Positions 26,175 to 36,743 are shown, counted from the first letter of the stretch. The stretch is 64,000 nucleotides of DNA from M30B80 sp965656935 (GCA_965656935.1 CBFHMG010000004.1:62001-126000), one strand, 5' to 3'. Made by a program: numbers and translations. Notes: generated by a model not told the origin, from the letters alone.

Positions 26175-27119
26175 TTATTGGGCTTTTTGCGCTTCCGAGG
26201 CGATATGGCGCGCAAAGATCGGGTCATCGGTCACCGCCGCACCATGATGTGCCACGCGCAGCGCCAATCTGCTATGGTTGCGCTTGATCGCCTCGACCAT
26301 CAGGGTCTTGAGATAGCCCGCATCAAGCCGCGCACGGTCTGACAAAATCTCGCGCAATTCTTTGACCGTCTCGGCATCATCGCCCGCCAAAGCCTCGATC
26401 ACTGGGGCAATGCCTTCGCCCGTCAGGATCAAACGCTCCAGATGCGGGCCTAAACGCGGCAACCCGATACGGTGGATATGCGCGCCCCTGAACAAGGCGG
26501 CATGGGCGGCGGGCAACCCACCCGAGGAATCAAACAGCACGAAGGCGCGCAAAGCGGCATCCAGCAGCTTGGGCGCAAAGCCGTAGCGTGATTTGAAATC
26601 CATGCGTCTGGCTTTGGCGAAACGCGACTCAAAGGGCACATCCGCGCGCTCCAGTGTTGCCACGGGCGAGCTTGCTAAAACCTCTGCCCCAGGCGCGACG
26701 ACAGAATAGGCACAAGCCGCATGGCCCGCCGCAGGGCCGATGCCCAGAAAAATGACCCGCTCGAATTGCTCGAAAAAGCCCTCATCGCCCAAACCGTCGA
26801 AAAATTCATATACTTTAGGTGAACGGAACCAAGTCGCGCCCTCGGCATAAAGGGCGAGCATTGAATATTCATGCTCTTCCACCATCTCGAAGCCAACGGG
26901 AAACCCGTCAGGCCCCATAGGTTTAAGGCGCTGCGCATTGTCAAAGGTCACCAAAAGCGTGTCGCCCTCTTCAATGAACAGGGCGCTATGGGCAGGATCA
27001 AGCGCGCGGAAAAACCCATGCGCCTGGCCAATGGCCTGCATCCGCTCGGTCCATTCCGCGCCCCTCTCATCGGGTTGAGGATGATTTTGCTCGTTCATCG
27101 CGCGCTCGTTTTGTTCCAT
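26175..27119 (-). CDS. Conserved protein of unknown function
   Basis: Has 314 residues. I recall relatives in Rhodobacteraceae labelled phosphoadenosine phosphosulfate reductase, but the Cys and PAPS-loop motifs of that family are absent. A possible Rossmann-like motif is FLGIGPAAGHAACAYSVVAPG (about 140-160). I choose the ATG at 27119; 27098 is an alternative. It diverges from the coxD-like gene across 130 bases. Function not known. Confidence 0.65.
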   Translation of the reverse strand: MEQNERAMNEQNHPQPDERGAEWTERMQAIGQAHGFFRALDPAHSALFIEEGDTLLVTFDNAQRLKPMGPDGFPVGFEMVEEHEYSMLALYAEGATWFRSPKVYEFFDGLGDEGFFEQFERVIFLGIGPAAGHAACAYSVVAPGAEVLASSPVATLERADVPFESRFAKARRMDFKSRYGFAPKLLDAALRAFVLFDSSGGLPAAHAALFRGAHIHRIGLPRLGPHLERLILTGEGIAPVIEALAGDDAETVKELREILSDRARLDAGYLKTLMVEAIKRNHSRLALRVAHHGAAVTDDPIFARHIASEAQKAQ

Positions 27120-27249
27120 CACCAATACTCTGACACAATTCACCGCAAGCTCGCCCGCGAAAGACGACCTTACGGCGCAGATAGCTGCTGCACCCTTGAC
27201 CCCCCGCCTCAGGCAGGCCTTCATGGATACAGCACGGGAGGGCTCTTAT

Positions 27250-28149
27250 ATGCAATCAATTGATGCCGTAACTAAGGCGCTGGCGGAGCAAGATTATGTT
27301 TGCGGCCGCGCGCTCTCAACAGTGGCGTTTTTATCGCTCAAACTCGGCCGCCCCTTGTTTTTGGAAGGCGAGCCTGGAACGGGAAAAACCGAGATTGCCA
27401 AAGCCCTTGCCGCAGCACTCGATCGCCCCCTGATCCGCCTGCAATGCTATGAGGGCCTTGATGCAGCCTCGGCAGTGTATGAGTGGAATTTCGCGGCACA
27501 AATGATCGCCATTCGCGCAGCCGAGGCTGCAGGCAGTGCCGATAAACAGGCGCTGCGGCAGGAATTATTCTCCTCCGATTACCTGATCGAACGCCCGCTT
27601 CTGCAAGCCATGCGCCCCAGCTCGCAGGGCGCGCCCGTGCTCTTGATCGATGAATTGGACCGCACCGATGAACCCTTTGAGGCCTTTTTGCTCGAAGCTC
27701 TGTCTGATTTTCAGGTCACCATCCCCGAGCTTGGCACCATCAAAGCGCCCGAGCCTCCGATCGTGATCCTGACCTCCAACCGCACCCGCGAAGTGCATGA
27801 CGCGCTCAAGCGCCGCTGCCTTTATCACTGGGTCGACTACCCCGATTTCGAGCGCGAGATGGAGATCATCCGCGCCCGCATCCCCGAGGCCTCCGAGGCG
27901 CTGAGCCGCCAGATCGTGGGTTTCGTGCAAAGCCTGCGCACCGAAGACCTTTTCAAAAAACCCGGCGTTGCCGAAACCATTGATTGGGCCAAATGCCTGC
28001 TGGCCCTTGATGTGATCGATCTCTCGCCCGAGGTTATTGCCGATACGCTTGGCGCGATCTTGAAATATCAAGATGATATCCAGAAACTCCAAGGTTCCGA
28101 GGCCAAGCGCATCCTTGATGAGGTCAAGGCCGAGGTCACAAATGCCTGA
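27250..28149 (+). CDS. coxD: MoxR-type AAA+ ATPase (CoxD-like)
   Basis: AAA+ ATPase of the MoxR family, 299 residues. Walker A is GEPGTGKTE, Walker B is VLLIDELDR, and sensor 1 lies in ILTSNRTRE. In carboxidotrophs CoxD helps build the Mo-Cu centre of CO dehydrogenase. GGAGGG about 8 bases before the ATG at 27250 decides the start. First gene of the cox-like run; coxE follows after a 79-base spacer holding an intergenic repeat. Confidence 0.88.
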   Translation: MQSIDAVTKALAEQDYVCGRALSTVAFLSLKLGRPLFLEGEPGTGKTEIAKALAAALDRPLIRLQCYEGLDAASAVYEWNFAAQMIAIRAAEAAGSADKQALRQELFSSDYLIERPLLQAMRPSSQGAPVLLIDELDRTDEPFEAFLLEALSDFQVTIPELGTIKAPEPPIVILTSNRTREVHDALKRRCLYHWVDYPDFEREMEIIRARIPEASEALSRQIVGFVQSLRTEDLFKKPGVAETIDWAKCLLALDVIDLSPEVIADTLGAILKYQDDIQKLQGSEAKRILDEVKAEVTNA

Positions 28150-28152
28150 TCC

Positions 28153-28198
28153 CATCTTTGCTTGCCAAATACTTTGGGGGTCTGGGGGCAAAGCCCCC
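28153..28198 (-). repeat. Intergenic repeat, copy 4
   Basis: On the minus strand it reads GGGGGCTTTGCCCCC (28184-28198), then CCCCCAAAGTATTTGGCAAG and CAAAGATG. Same architecture as copy 1 without the middle hairpin. It lies between the coxD-like and coxE-like genes. Confidence 0.8.
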
Positions 28199-28228
28199 AT
28201 GCGCTTGCGTCAAGGCATGGCCTAGATC

Positions 28229-29494
28229 ATGCCCGAATACGCCCCCCTCGATCTCCCCGAAAAGCCCAAGCTTGCGCAGAATATCACCCATTTCGCGCGC
28301 GCCCTCCGGGTGGCGGGGCTACCAGCAGGCACAGGGCGTGTTCTGGATGCGATCCGCGCGGTTGAGGCCGCAGGTTTCTCGGACAGGCTGGCTTTTTTCT
28401 ACACTTTGCGCGCCTGCTTCACCTCGCGGCCCGAGCATCTGCCCGTTTTTGCACAAATCTTCCGGCTCTATTGGCGCGACCCGCGCTATCTGGAACATAT
28501 GATGTCCTATATGATCCCTGCCGTGCGCGGCGTGGCCGAGGAGCGCAGTGCCAAACCCGCCGAGAAACGCGCCGCCGAAGCCTTGCTGGACGGGGCCAAT
28601 CAGGACATCCCCGATCTGGACGACACCGCGCAGGATCAAGGCACCGAGATCGAGATCGACGCGACCCTCACCATGAGCCGCGAAGAACGCCTGCGCAGCC
28701 TTGATTTCGAACAAATGTCCAATGCGGAAATGGCCGAGGCCAAACGCCTTCTGGCGCGGATGGATCTGCCCATTCGCCCGCTTCAAAGTCGCCGCACCCA
28801 AGCCGCGCGCCATGGTGTTATGCCCGACTGGCGCAAAACCATGCGCAATTCGATGCGCTTTGGCGGCGAGATCACGCAGTTCGAGACCAAAAACCGCCGT
28901 GAACGCTGGCCCGAACTGGTCTGCCTTTGCGATATCTCGGGCTCCATGTCGGCCTATTCGCGCGCGGTTCTGCATTTTCTACATGCGGTCTCGAACCAGA
29001 AAGGGGCGGGGGGCTGGTCCAAGGTGCATGCCTTTACCTTCGGCACCCAACTCACCAATATCACCCGCCATCTGGGCCACCGCGATGTGGATGCCGCCCT
29101 CGCGGCGGCTGGCGCACAGGCGCAGGATTGGGAAGGGGGCACGCGGATCGGTTCCTGTCTTGCGCAATTCAACCGCGATTGGTCGCGCCGCGTTTTGGGG
29201 CAGGGGGCGGTCGTGCTTTTGATCACCGATGGTCTCGACCGAGACGAGCCCGAAATCCTTGAAGCCGCGATCGAGCGGCTGCATCTGTCTTGCAAACGTC
29301 TGATCTGGATCAATCCTTTGCTGCGTTGGGACGGTTTCGCGCCCAAGGCCACAGGCATCCGCGTGATGCTGCCCCATGTTGATGTGTTTCGCGCGGGCCA
29401 TAATATTGCGGCGCTGCAAGGGCTTGCAGAGGCGCTATCGCGGCGCGAGGATACGGGCGAGAAGGCGCGGCTGATGCGGATGCTCAATGCCTGA
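28229..29494 (+). CDS. coxE: VWA-domain protein, CoxE family
   Basis: Partner of the MoxR ATPase in metal-centre maturation. It has 421 residues. The N-terminal half is helical, with an acidic patch at about 112-150, and the C-terminal half has a von Willebrand A domain. The MIDAS site is DISGSMSAYS near residue 233; TRIGSCLAQFNRDW and LLITDGLDRDE complete the fold. Follows coxD and precedes xdhC by 21 bases. Confidence 0.88.
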   Translation: MPEYAPLDLPEKPKLAQNITHFARALRVAGLPAGTGRVLDAIRAVEAAGFSDRLAFFYTLRACFTSRPEHLPVFAQIFRLYWRDPRYLEHMMSYMIPAVRGVAEERSAKPAEKRAAEALLDGANQDIPDLDDTAQDQGTEIEIDATLTMSREERLRSLDFEQMSNAEMAEAKRLLARMDLPIRPLQSRRTQAARHGVMPDWRKTMRNSMRFGGEITQFETKNRRERWPELVCLCDISGSMSAYSRAVLHFLHAVSNQKGAGGWSKVHAFTFGTQLTNITRHLGHRDVDAALAAAGAQAQDWEGGTRIGSCLAQFNRDWSRRVLGQGAVVLLITDGLDRDEPEILEAAIERLHLSCKRLIWINPLLRWDGFAPKATGIRVMLPHVDVFRAGHNIAALQGLAEALSRREDTGEKARLMRMLNA

Positions 29495-29515
29495 CGGCCC
29501 CAAAAGGAAAACCCG

Positions 29516-30483
<968 letters not shown>

Positions 30484-30487
<4 letters not shown>

Positions 30488-31485
30488 AATTCGGCCCTGT
30501 CCCGACCGCGCAAGCCGAAGGCGCTGTGCTGGCGCATGCGCTGCAATTGGCGGGTGGCAAATTGAAAAAGGGGCATCTGCTACAGCCTCAGGATATCGCG
30601 GCCCTGCAAGCAGAAGGCGTAGCCCATGTGATCGTGGCGCGATTGGAGGCGGATGATGTGGCTGAAAACCTTGCGGCGTCAGAGCTTGCCCATGCGATTG
30701 TTCCAGATGAGGGCGTGGCGGGTTTGAGTATCGAGCCTGCCTTTACAGGACGGGTGAATTTGCGTGCGAAAGCTGCGGGCATTTTGCGCGTCGAGGCAGA
30801 AGCGATTGCCGCGATCAATGCGGTTGATCCCATGATCACGCTGGCCTGTTTGCCACCCTTTCAAAGGGTTACAGCGGGAATGATGGTCGCCACCGTCAAG
30901 ATCATCCCCTATGCGGTGCCGCAAAAATCGCTCAACCAAGCCTGTGATGTGGCGCGCAATGCCTTGTCGCTGATTGAGCCCGTGATCACCTCGGCGCGGC
31001 TGATCCTGAGCGTGGTCGCGGGCCAAAAGCCAAGCCTGAATGACAAAGCGGTATCCGCGATCGGCGGGCGGCTGGACGCGCTTGGCGTGGTCTTAACTCA
31101 TGTCGAGACCGTGCCCCATACCCGCGGGGCCATGGCGGCTGCAATCAAGGCGGCGTCTGAGGATTTGGTGCTGGTGCTGACGGCCTCGGCCACCTCGGAT
31201 ATCGAAGATGTCATGCCGGGTGGTTTGCGTGATGCGGGCGGGCAGGTGATCCGCTTTGGGATGCCTGTTGATCCAGGCAATCTTCTGGTGCTTGGCAGGC
31301 GCGATGCGCAATCTGTGATCGGCTTGCCCGGATGCGCGCGCAGTCCTGCCTTGAACGGGGCGGATTGGGTGCTGGAACGGGTAATTTGCGGAGTGCCGCT
31401 TGGGTCGCATGATATTGCGGCGATGGGGGTCGGCGGGCTTTTGAAGGAAATCCCGACACGCCCGCAGCCGCGCGAGGGCAGATAG
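30484..31485 (+). CDS. Molybdopterin-binding protein (MoeA/MogA-like domain)
   Basis: Has 333 residues. The C-terminal part resembles the molybdopterin-binding fold (VLVLTASATSDIEDVMPGGL, GMPVDPGNLLVLG). The N-terminal part is unlike MoeA domain I. It is coupled to xdhC by a 4-base overlap, so it probably handles Moco for the CoxL enzyme downstream. The exact role is unknown. Followed by a 102-base gap before coxS. Confidence 0.75.
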
Positions 31486-31526
31486 CGCAGGCGCAAAGCC
31501 TCTAACGCTGCGTCGAAATCTCAAAC

Positions 31527-31559
31527 TTTCCGTTTGCGTTTCCGCGTTTCCGTGTTTGG
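31527..31559 (+). repeat. 8-base tandem repeat upstream of coxS
   Basis: About three degenerate units of GTTTCCGC/GTTTCCGT/GTTTGGAT at 31527-31559, about 30 bases before the coxS ATG. Could be part of the promoter or a chance low-complexity run. Confidence 0.4.
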
Positions 31560-31587
31560 ATAGGGTTAATCACTAAGGGAGGACTGA

Positions 31588-32073
31588 ATGGCTCAAGTCA
31601 AAATGACCGTGAACGGTAAATCCGTATCCGGCGACGTGGAAGGCCGCACGCTGCTTGTGGAATTTCTGCGAACCACTCTGAAAAAAACGGGGACCCATGT
31701 GGGCTGTGACACCAGCCAATGCGGGGCGTGTGTCGTGCATGTGAATGGCGATGCGATCAAAAGCTGCACCGCTTTGGCCGCTGATCTGGATGGCGCCGAG
31801 GTGCGCACGATTGAGGGCATGGCGAATGCTGATGGCTCGCTTTCGGTAATTCAGCAAGCCTTTCAAGACCATCACGGCCTGCAATGCGGCTTCTGCACGC
31901 CGGGCATGATCATGAGTGCTGCGGCGCTGCTGAAGGAAAATCCCAAGCCGACCGAGCAAGATGTGCGGGCCTATCTCGAAGGCAATATCTGCCGCTGCAC
32001 GGGCTACCACAATATTGTCAAAGCGATCCTTGCCGCATCTGGTCAGGATGTCTCGGCGATCGCGGCTGAATAA
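31588..32073 (+). CDS. coxS: Form II CO dehydrogenase-like, small (2Fe-2S) subunit
   Basis: Electron-transfer subunit of a molybdenum hydroxylase, 161 residues. The first 2Fe-2S site is CDTSQCGACVVHVNG with a later SCT. The second is CGFCTPGMIMS and CRCTGYHN. All eight cluster cysteines are present. AGGGAGGA precedes the ATG. First of the structural genes in the order S-L-M, which is the form II order. Confidence 0.92.
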   Translation: MAQVKMTVNGKSVSGDVEGRTLLVEFLRTTLKKTGTHVGCDTSQCGACVVHVNGDAIKSCTALAADLDGAEVRTIEGMANADGSLSVIQQAFQDHHGLQCGFCTPGMIMSAAALLKENPKPTEQDVRAYLEGNICRCTGYHNIVKAILAASGQDVSAIAAE

Positions 32074-32188
32074 ATGCGTAAGCGGCACCCCGCGATGGAA
32101 ATGACGCGGTAGCCTTAGGTAATGACGGTTTGCACGGCGGGCTCTTGAGGAGGAGGCCCCATGCATAACCCACCCAGGGAGGAAGATT

Positions 32189-34555
32189 ATGCCCAAAGAT
32201 CATGGCATTGGCGCAAGCTCGAAGCGCCGCGAGGACGTCCGCTTTCTGACAGGACGCGGCAAATATACCGATGACATCAATCTGCTTGGCCAGACACATG
32301 TCTATTTCCTGCGCTCCGATATGGCGCATGGCAAAATCAACAAGATCGACACCAGCGCGGCTGAAAATATGCCTGGCGTGGTCCGTATTTTCACGGGCGC
32401 GGATTTTGAGGGTGTGGGCGGGCTGCCCTGCGGTTGGCAGGTGACCGACCGCCATGGCGCGCCGATGAAAGAGCCCGGACACCCTGTTCTGGCGCAAGGC
32501 AAGGTCCGCCATGTAGGCGACCCGATTGCCGCTGTCGTGGCCGAAAGCCTCGCCGAGGCGCGCAATGCTGCCGAGGCCATCAATCTTGATATCGACGAGC
32601 TGCCAGCGGTTGTGGATATGAAAAAGGCGCTCGAGGCGGGCTCGCCGAAAGTGCATGACGATCTGGATGACAACCTTTGCTATGACTGGGGCTTCGTCGA
32701 GGAAAACCGCGAGGCGGTGAATGCGGCGTTTGACGCGGCAGCCCATGTGACCACGCTTGAATTGGTCAACCAGCGTCTGGCCCCCAATGCGATGGAGCCA
32801 CGCGTGGCGGTTGGCGATTACGCCGCCGGCACGGGCGATAGCACGCTCTATACCACCAGCCAGAACCCGCATGTGATCCGCCTTCTGATGGGCGCTTTTG
32901 TCTTGGGTATTCCCGAGCATAAGCTGCGTGTTGTGGCCCCTGATGTGGGCGGTGGTTTCGGCTCGAAAATCTTCCATTATGCCGAAGAAGCCTTCTGCAC
33001 CTTTGCCGCCAAAGCGATCGAGCGTCCCGTGAAATGGACCTCCAGCCGCTCCGAGGCCTTCATGAGCGATGCACATGGGCGCGACCATATCACCAAGATC
33101 GAACTGGCCTTGGATGCAGATAATAATTTCACGGCTTTGCGCACCGATACTTACGCGAATATGGGGGCTTATCTGTCCACTTTCGCACCCTCCGTGCCCA
33201 CTTGGCTGCATGGCACATTGATGGCGGGCAATTATAAAACCCCGCTGATCTATGTGAATGTGAAGGCAGTGTTTACCAATACGGTGCCCGTGGATGCCTA
33301 TCGGGGCGCGGGCCGCCCCGAGGCGACCTATCAGCTGGAACGCGTGATCGACAAAGCCGCGCGTGAATTGGGCGTCGATCCTGTGGCGCTGCGTCGCCAG
33401 AACTTCATCACCCAATTCCCCTATGCCACACCTGTGGCGGTGGAATATGACACGGGCGATTATGAGGCCACGATGGCCAAATTGCTCGAGATCATCGACC
33501 GTGACGGCTTTGAGGCGCGCCGCGCTGAAAGTGCCGCGAATGGCAAGCTGCGTGGGCTTGGTATCAATTGCTATATCGAGGCCTGCGGCATCGCTCCGTC
33601 CAACCTTGTGGGCCAATTGGGCGCGCGTGCGGGGCTTTATGAAAGCGCCACAGTGCGGGTCAATGCCACGGGTGGTCTGGTGGTGATGACGGGCAGCCAT
33701 AGCCATGGTCAGGGCCATGAAACATCCTTTGCCCAAGTGGTCGCCGATATGATCGGCTTGGATGAAAATATGGTCGAGATCGTCCATGGGGATACTGCCA
33801 ATACACCAATGGGCATGGGCACCTATGGCTCGCGCTCGCTGGCGGTTGGTGGATCGGCCATGGTGCGTGCGACCGAGAAGATCATCGCCAAGGCCAAGAA
33901 AATCGCGGCCCATTTGATGGAAGCCTCCGAGGGCGATATCGAATTGAAGGATGGTCAGTTCTCTGTCGCAGGCACCGATAAATCGGTGGCTTGGGGCGAT
34001 GTGACCTTGGCCGCTTATGTGCCGCATAACTACCCGCTGGAAGAGTTGGAGCCGGGGCTAGAGGAAACAGCCTTTTATGATCCGTCGAATTTCACCTATC
34101 CCGCAGGCGCCTATGCCTGTGAGGTGGAAGTTGATCCCGATACGGGCAAGGTGCAGATCATGTCCTTCGCGGCGGCTGATGATTTCGGCAATATCGTCAA
34201 CCCGATGATCGTCGATGGTCAGGTTCATGGTGGTATCGGTCAGGGCATCGGTCAGGCGCTTCTGGAGGGGGTCAGCTATGACGAGAATGGCCAGATCATG
34301 TCGGGCAGCTTCATGGATTATGCCATGCCGCGTGCCGATGACCTGCCGTTCTATCAGGTGGACCATTCTTGCCAGACGCCATGCACCCATAACCCGCTCG
34401 GCGTGAAAGGCTGCGGTGAGGCGGGCGCGATCGGATCGCCGCCTGCGGTGGTCAATGCCGTGGTGGATGCGATGCAGCGCGCGGGCAAGACCCATGTGAC
34501 CCATATCGACATGCCGCTTTCGCCTTCGCGCGTGTGGCAGGCCATGCAGGAGTAA
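32189..34555 (+). CDS. coxL: Form II CO dehydrogenase-like, large (molybdenum) subunit
   Basis: Catalytic molybdopterin subunit, 788 residues. The active-site loop is AYRGAGR at residues 370-376, the form II signature; form I CoxL has AYxCSFR with a copper-binding Cys. The essential Glu is in GVKGCGEAGAIG near 744, and VGGGFGSK and SHSHGQGHET are cofactor-binding segments. A GGGAGGAAG ribosome site precedes the ATG. Whether the physiological substrate is CO is uncertain for this clade. Confidence 0.92.
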   Translation: MPKDHGIGASSKRREDVRFLTGRGKYTDDINLLGQTHVYFLRSDMAHGKINKIDTSAAENMPGVVRIFTGADFEGVGGLPCGWQVTDRHGAPMKEPGHPVLAQGKVRHVGDPIAAVVAESLAEARNAAEAINLDIDELPAVVDMKKALEAGSPKVHDDLDDNLCYDWGFVEENREAVNAAFDAAAHVTTLELVNQRLAPNAMEPRVAVGDYAAGTGDSTLYTTSQNPHVIRLLMGAFVLGIPEHKLRVVAPDVGGGFGSKIFHYAEEAFCTFAAKAIERPVKWTSSRSEAFMSDAHGRDHITKIELALDADNNFTALRTDTYANMGAYLSTFAPSVPTWLHGTLMAGNYKTPLIYVNVKAVFTNTVPVDAYRGAGRPEATYQLERVIDKAARELGVDPVALRRQNFITQFPYATPVAVEYDTGDYEATMAKLLEIIDRDGFEARRAESAANGKLRGLGINCYIEACGIAPSNLVGQLGARAGLYESATVRVNATGGLVVMTGSHSHGQGHETSFAQVVADMIGLDENMVEIVHGDTANTPMGMGTYGSRSLAVGGSAMVRATEKIIAKAKKIAAHLMEASEGDIELKDGQFSVAGTDKSVAWGDVTLAAYVPHNYPLEELEPGLEETAFYDPSNFTYPAGAYACEVEVDPDTGKVQIMSFAAADDFGNIVNPMIVDGQVHGGIGQGIGQALLEGVSYDENGQIMSGSFMDYAMPRADDLPFYQVDHSCQTPCTHNPLGVKGCGEAGAIGSPPAVVNAVVDAMQRAGKTHVTHIDMPLSPSRVWQAMQE

Positions 34556-34594
34556 GCTTCGGGCGCTGGCCCTTATGGACAGCGCCTGAGTTTT

Positions 34595-34615
34595 CGTATT
34601 TTTGGAAAGATGAAG
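34595..34615 (+). repeat. 21-base intergenic element, copy A
   Basis: The element starts CGTATTTTTGGAAAGATG and ends AAG. It is identical over 21 bases to the elements at 41280-41300 and 47366-47386. It lies between coxL and coxM, pointing towards coxM. Confidence 0.85.
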
Positions 34616-34643
34616 GGCAGGGTCCCTTCAGGAGGAAAACGAG

Positions 34644-35438
34644 ATGTATGATTTCGAATTCGTGAAACCCTCGAGCATCAGTGAGGCGGTTGCCGCTTTG
34701 GGCGGCGAGGAGGCGCAGGCTTTGGGCGGCGGGCAGACGCTTTTGCCCACGATGAAGCAGCGCCTTGCACAGCCCGGTGTTCTGGTGAGCCTCAATGGCA
34801 TCGCCGAGATGCAAGGGGTTTGCGTCAATGATGCGGGCCATTTGTGCATTGGAGGCGCGACCACCCATGGAACGGTTGTGGCGGAGGCTGCGGCCCATTA
34901 CCCCGCTTTGGCAGAGCTTGCAGGCCATATCGGTGATCCTGCGGTGCGCAACCGTGGCACGATTGGTGGCAGCCTTGCCAATAACGACCCCTCTGCCTGC
35001 TATCCAGCGGCGGCACTTGGGTCGGGGGCGATCATCAAGACCAATGCGAGAGAGATCGCAGCCGATGATTTCTTTGAGGGCATGTTCACCACGGCTTTGG
35101 AAGAAGGGGAGATTATCACGGAAGTGAAATTCCCGATCCCCGAGGCTGCGAATTACCAGAAATTCGTGCAACCCGCTTCACGCTTTGCGCTGGTTGGCGT
35201 CTATGTCGCGAAATTTGCAGATGGCGTTCGTGTTGCGGTGACGGGGGCTTCCTCGGATGGGGTGTTCCGTTGGAGCGAGGCGGAAGCCGCTTTGTCGGCC
35301 GATTTCTCGGAAGCGGCTGTGGCGGGGCTGGCGGCCCCTTCAGCGGATGGCATGATTGCCGACCTGCATGGCTCGGGCGCGTATCGGGCGCATCTGGTCA
35401 AGGTGATGACAGGCCGCGCGGTGGCGGCGGCTGGCTGA
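34644..35438 (+). CDS. coxM: Form II CO dehydrogenase-like, medium (FAD) subunit
   Basis: FAD-binding subunit that passes electrons from the iron-sulfur clusters to an acceptor. It has 264 residues. FAD-binding segments are ALGGGQTLLPTMKQRL near residue 30 and RGTIGGSLANNDPSACYPAA near 106. AGGAGGAAAA precedes the ATG. Last gene of the locus; a terminator follows. Confidence 0.92.
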   Translation: MYDFEFVKPSSISEAVAALGGEEAQALGGGQTLLPTMKQRLAQPGVLVSLNGIAEMQGVCVNDAGHLCIGGATTHGTVVAEAAAHYPALAELAGHIGDPAVRNRGTIGGSLANNDPSACYPAAALGSGAIIKTNAREIAADDFFEGMFTTALEEGEIITEVKFPIPEAANYQKFVQPASRFALVGVYVAKFADGVRVAVTGASSDGVFRWSEAEAALSADFSEAAVAGLAAPSADGMIADLHGSGAYRAHLVKVMTGRAVAAAG

Positions 35439-35459
35439 GCCTTCGGAACGACTTGAGAG

Positions 35460-35494
35460 AAGGGCCGCCGGAGAGGATCCGGAGGCCCTTTTTT
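35460..35494 (+). terminator. Rho-independent terminator after coxM
   Basis: The stem AGGGCCgCCGGA / TCCGGaGGCCCT with a 5-base loop is followed by TTTTTT. It reaches the stop codon of the convergent dioxygenase gene. Confidence 0.9.
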
Positions 35495-36662
35495 ATGCCT
35501 GTTTGCGGGCCTCCAGCGCATCAAGGGCCGCATTGAAGTCTTGCGCGCTTTGCCCCTCGGCGAGGAAGCGACGCATTAAACCTGCTTGGGTTTCGGGGGC
35601 GAGGCCGCCAATCGGGGGATCGGTGTCGAGATTGGTGGGGAAGGAATAGCCCTCGGCGGAGGCGGCGATTGCAGCATCAAGCGCGGCGCCTTGCAGCAGG
35701 CCCTGTGCCAATACGGGGTAGAGCGCCTTGCACATGGCCGCGCGGTCGATCGTTTCCATGGCGCGTCCGAAGGGCGAGGATATTTGCAACAGGTTTACAA
35801 AACGCTGCACATCCGTGGTGCGGTTCTCGCCTGCGGCATGGAAGAGGGCGGGGCTGAAAAACAGCGCATCCCCTTTCTCCAGGGGCAGTTGGATATGGGC
35901 CTGCTCAAAGAAGGCGCGGAAATCGGGGCGACGCCATGCGGCATAGCCTGGCTTATAGGCTTGGCTGAAGGGCAGGAGCTTGGTCGGGCCGCTTTCCAAG
36001 GACATATCGCAATGCGCGATCCCGCCCTGTAGCGTCATCAGGGGCGATAGCTCATGCACATGGGCAGGGTATTGGGCCGAAATTTCGGCGCTTTGAAACC
36101 CCAGGTGATAATCGCGATGCGCCTGCTGTGCCTGACCGCCCGGATGAACAAGATTGACCTGTGCGGTCATCTGGTAATTGGGGCCGAGCCATGCCTCGCA
36201 GATTGCATCAACCGCGGGGCTTGCAAAGCTGCGGGCGAAAATCTCGGGGGCTTCAAGGCATAGCTTTTGCAGCGAATTCCAGATGCGGTCATTGGCCCCT
36301 GCAGCGGCGAAATGATCGGCCTTGGTGCCATTGGCGGCTTTTTCCTCGGCGATGATCGCAAGGTATTGGGCGGTGGCGGCATCAATTGCGGCCAGATCGG
36401 TCACGGCTTGTTTGATCACCACGATGCCTGCGCCCGAGAGCAAAACCTCGGCCCATTCGGCCATCAAGGCGCGGCGCGCGACCTCATCTGCAAGGGCTGG
36501 CGCAATCGCGGCTGCGTCATAGATCGGGACATTCTTTTCAATCCGCGTGGCCTGCGGGACATCTTGGGCACGCGTGGTTTGGGCGCAAAGCGTTTGGAAA
36601 TCCGCAAGGTCGCAGGTCTCTTCCGAGTAATAGCCTTTGGTGTTGTGAGACATATCTTTCAT
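35493..36662 (-). CDS. Phytanoyl-CoA dioxygenase (PhyH) family protein
   Basis: Probable Fe(II)/2-oxoglutarate-dependent oxygenase of 389 residues. The iron ligands appear to be His182 and Asp184 (HRDYHLG) and His275 (ALFHAAGENRT), with Arg281 for 2-oxoglutarate. Substrate unknown. GGGAGGG lies 6 bases before the ATG at 36662. It is divergent from a LacI-family regulator 81 bases away, its likely controller. Convergent with coxM. Confidence 0.85.
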   Translation of the reverse strand: MKDMSHNTKGYYSEETCDLADFQTLCAQTTRAQDVPQATRIEKNVPIYDAAAIAPALADEVARRALMAEWAEVLLSGAGIVVIKQAVTDLAAIDAATAQYLAIIAEEKAANGTKADHFAAAGANDRIWNSLQKLCLEAPEIFARSFASPAVDAICEAWLGPNYQMTAQVNLVHPGGQAQQAHRDYHLGFQSAEISAQYPAHVHELSPLMTLQGGIAHCDMSLESGPTKLLPFSQAYKPGYAAWRRPDFRAFFEQAHIQLPLEKGDALFFSPALFHAAGENRTTDVQRFVNLLQISSPFGRAMETIDRAAMCKALYPVLAQGLLQGAALDAAIAASAEGYSFPTNLDTDPPIGGLAPETQAGLMRRFLAEGQSAQDFNAALDALEARKQA

Positions 36663-36701
36663 GGTGAACCCTCCCGTTCTTGGAGGACAGATTAGCGGCC
36701 A

Positions 36702-36718
36702 GCAGGCTTGCGGTCTGC
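36702..36718. promoter_or_regulatory. Weak inverted repeat between dioxygenase and LacI genes
   Basis: GCAG-N9-CTGC, a 17-base dyad in the divergent spacer, is of a size that fits a LacI-type operator. The arms are only 4 bases, so this is a tentative call. Confidence 0.2.
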
Positions 36719-36743
36719 CTTAAAACACATCAAAAACACCTCA

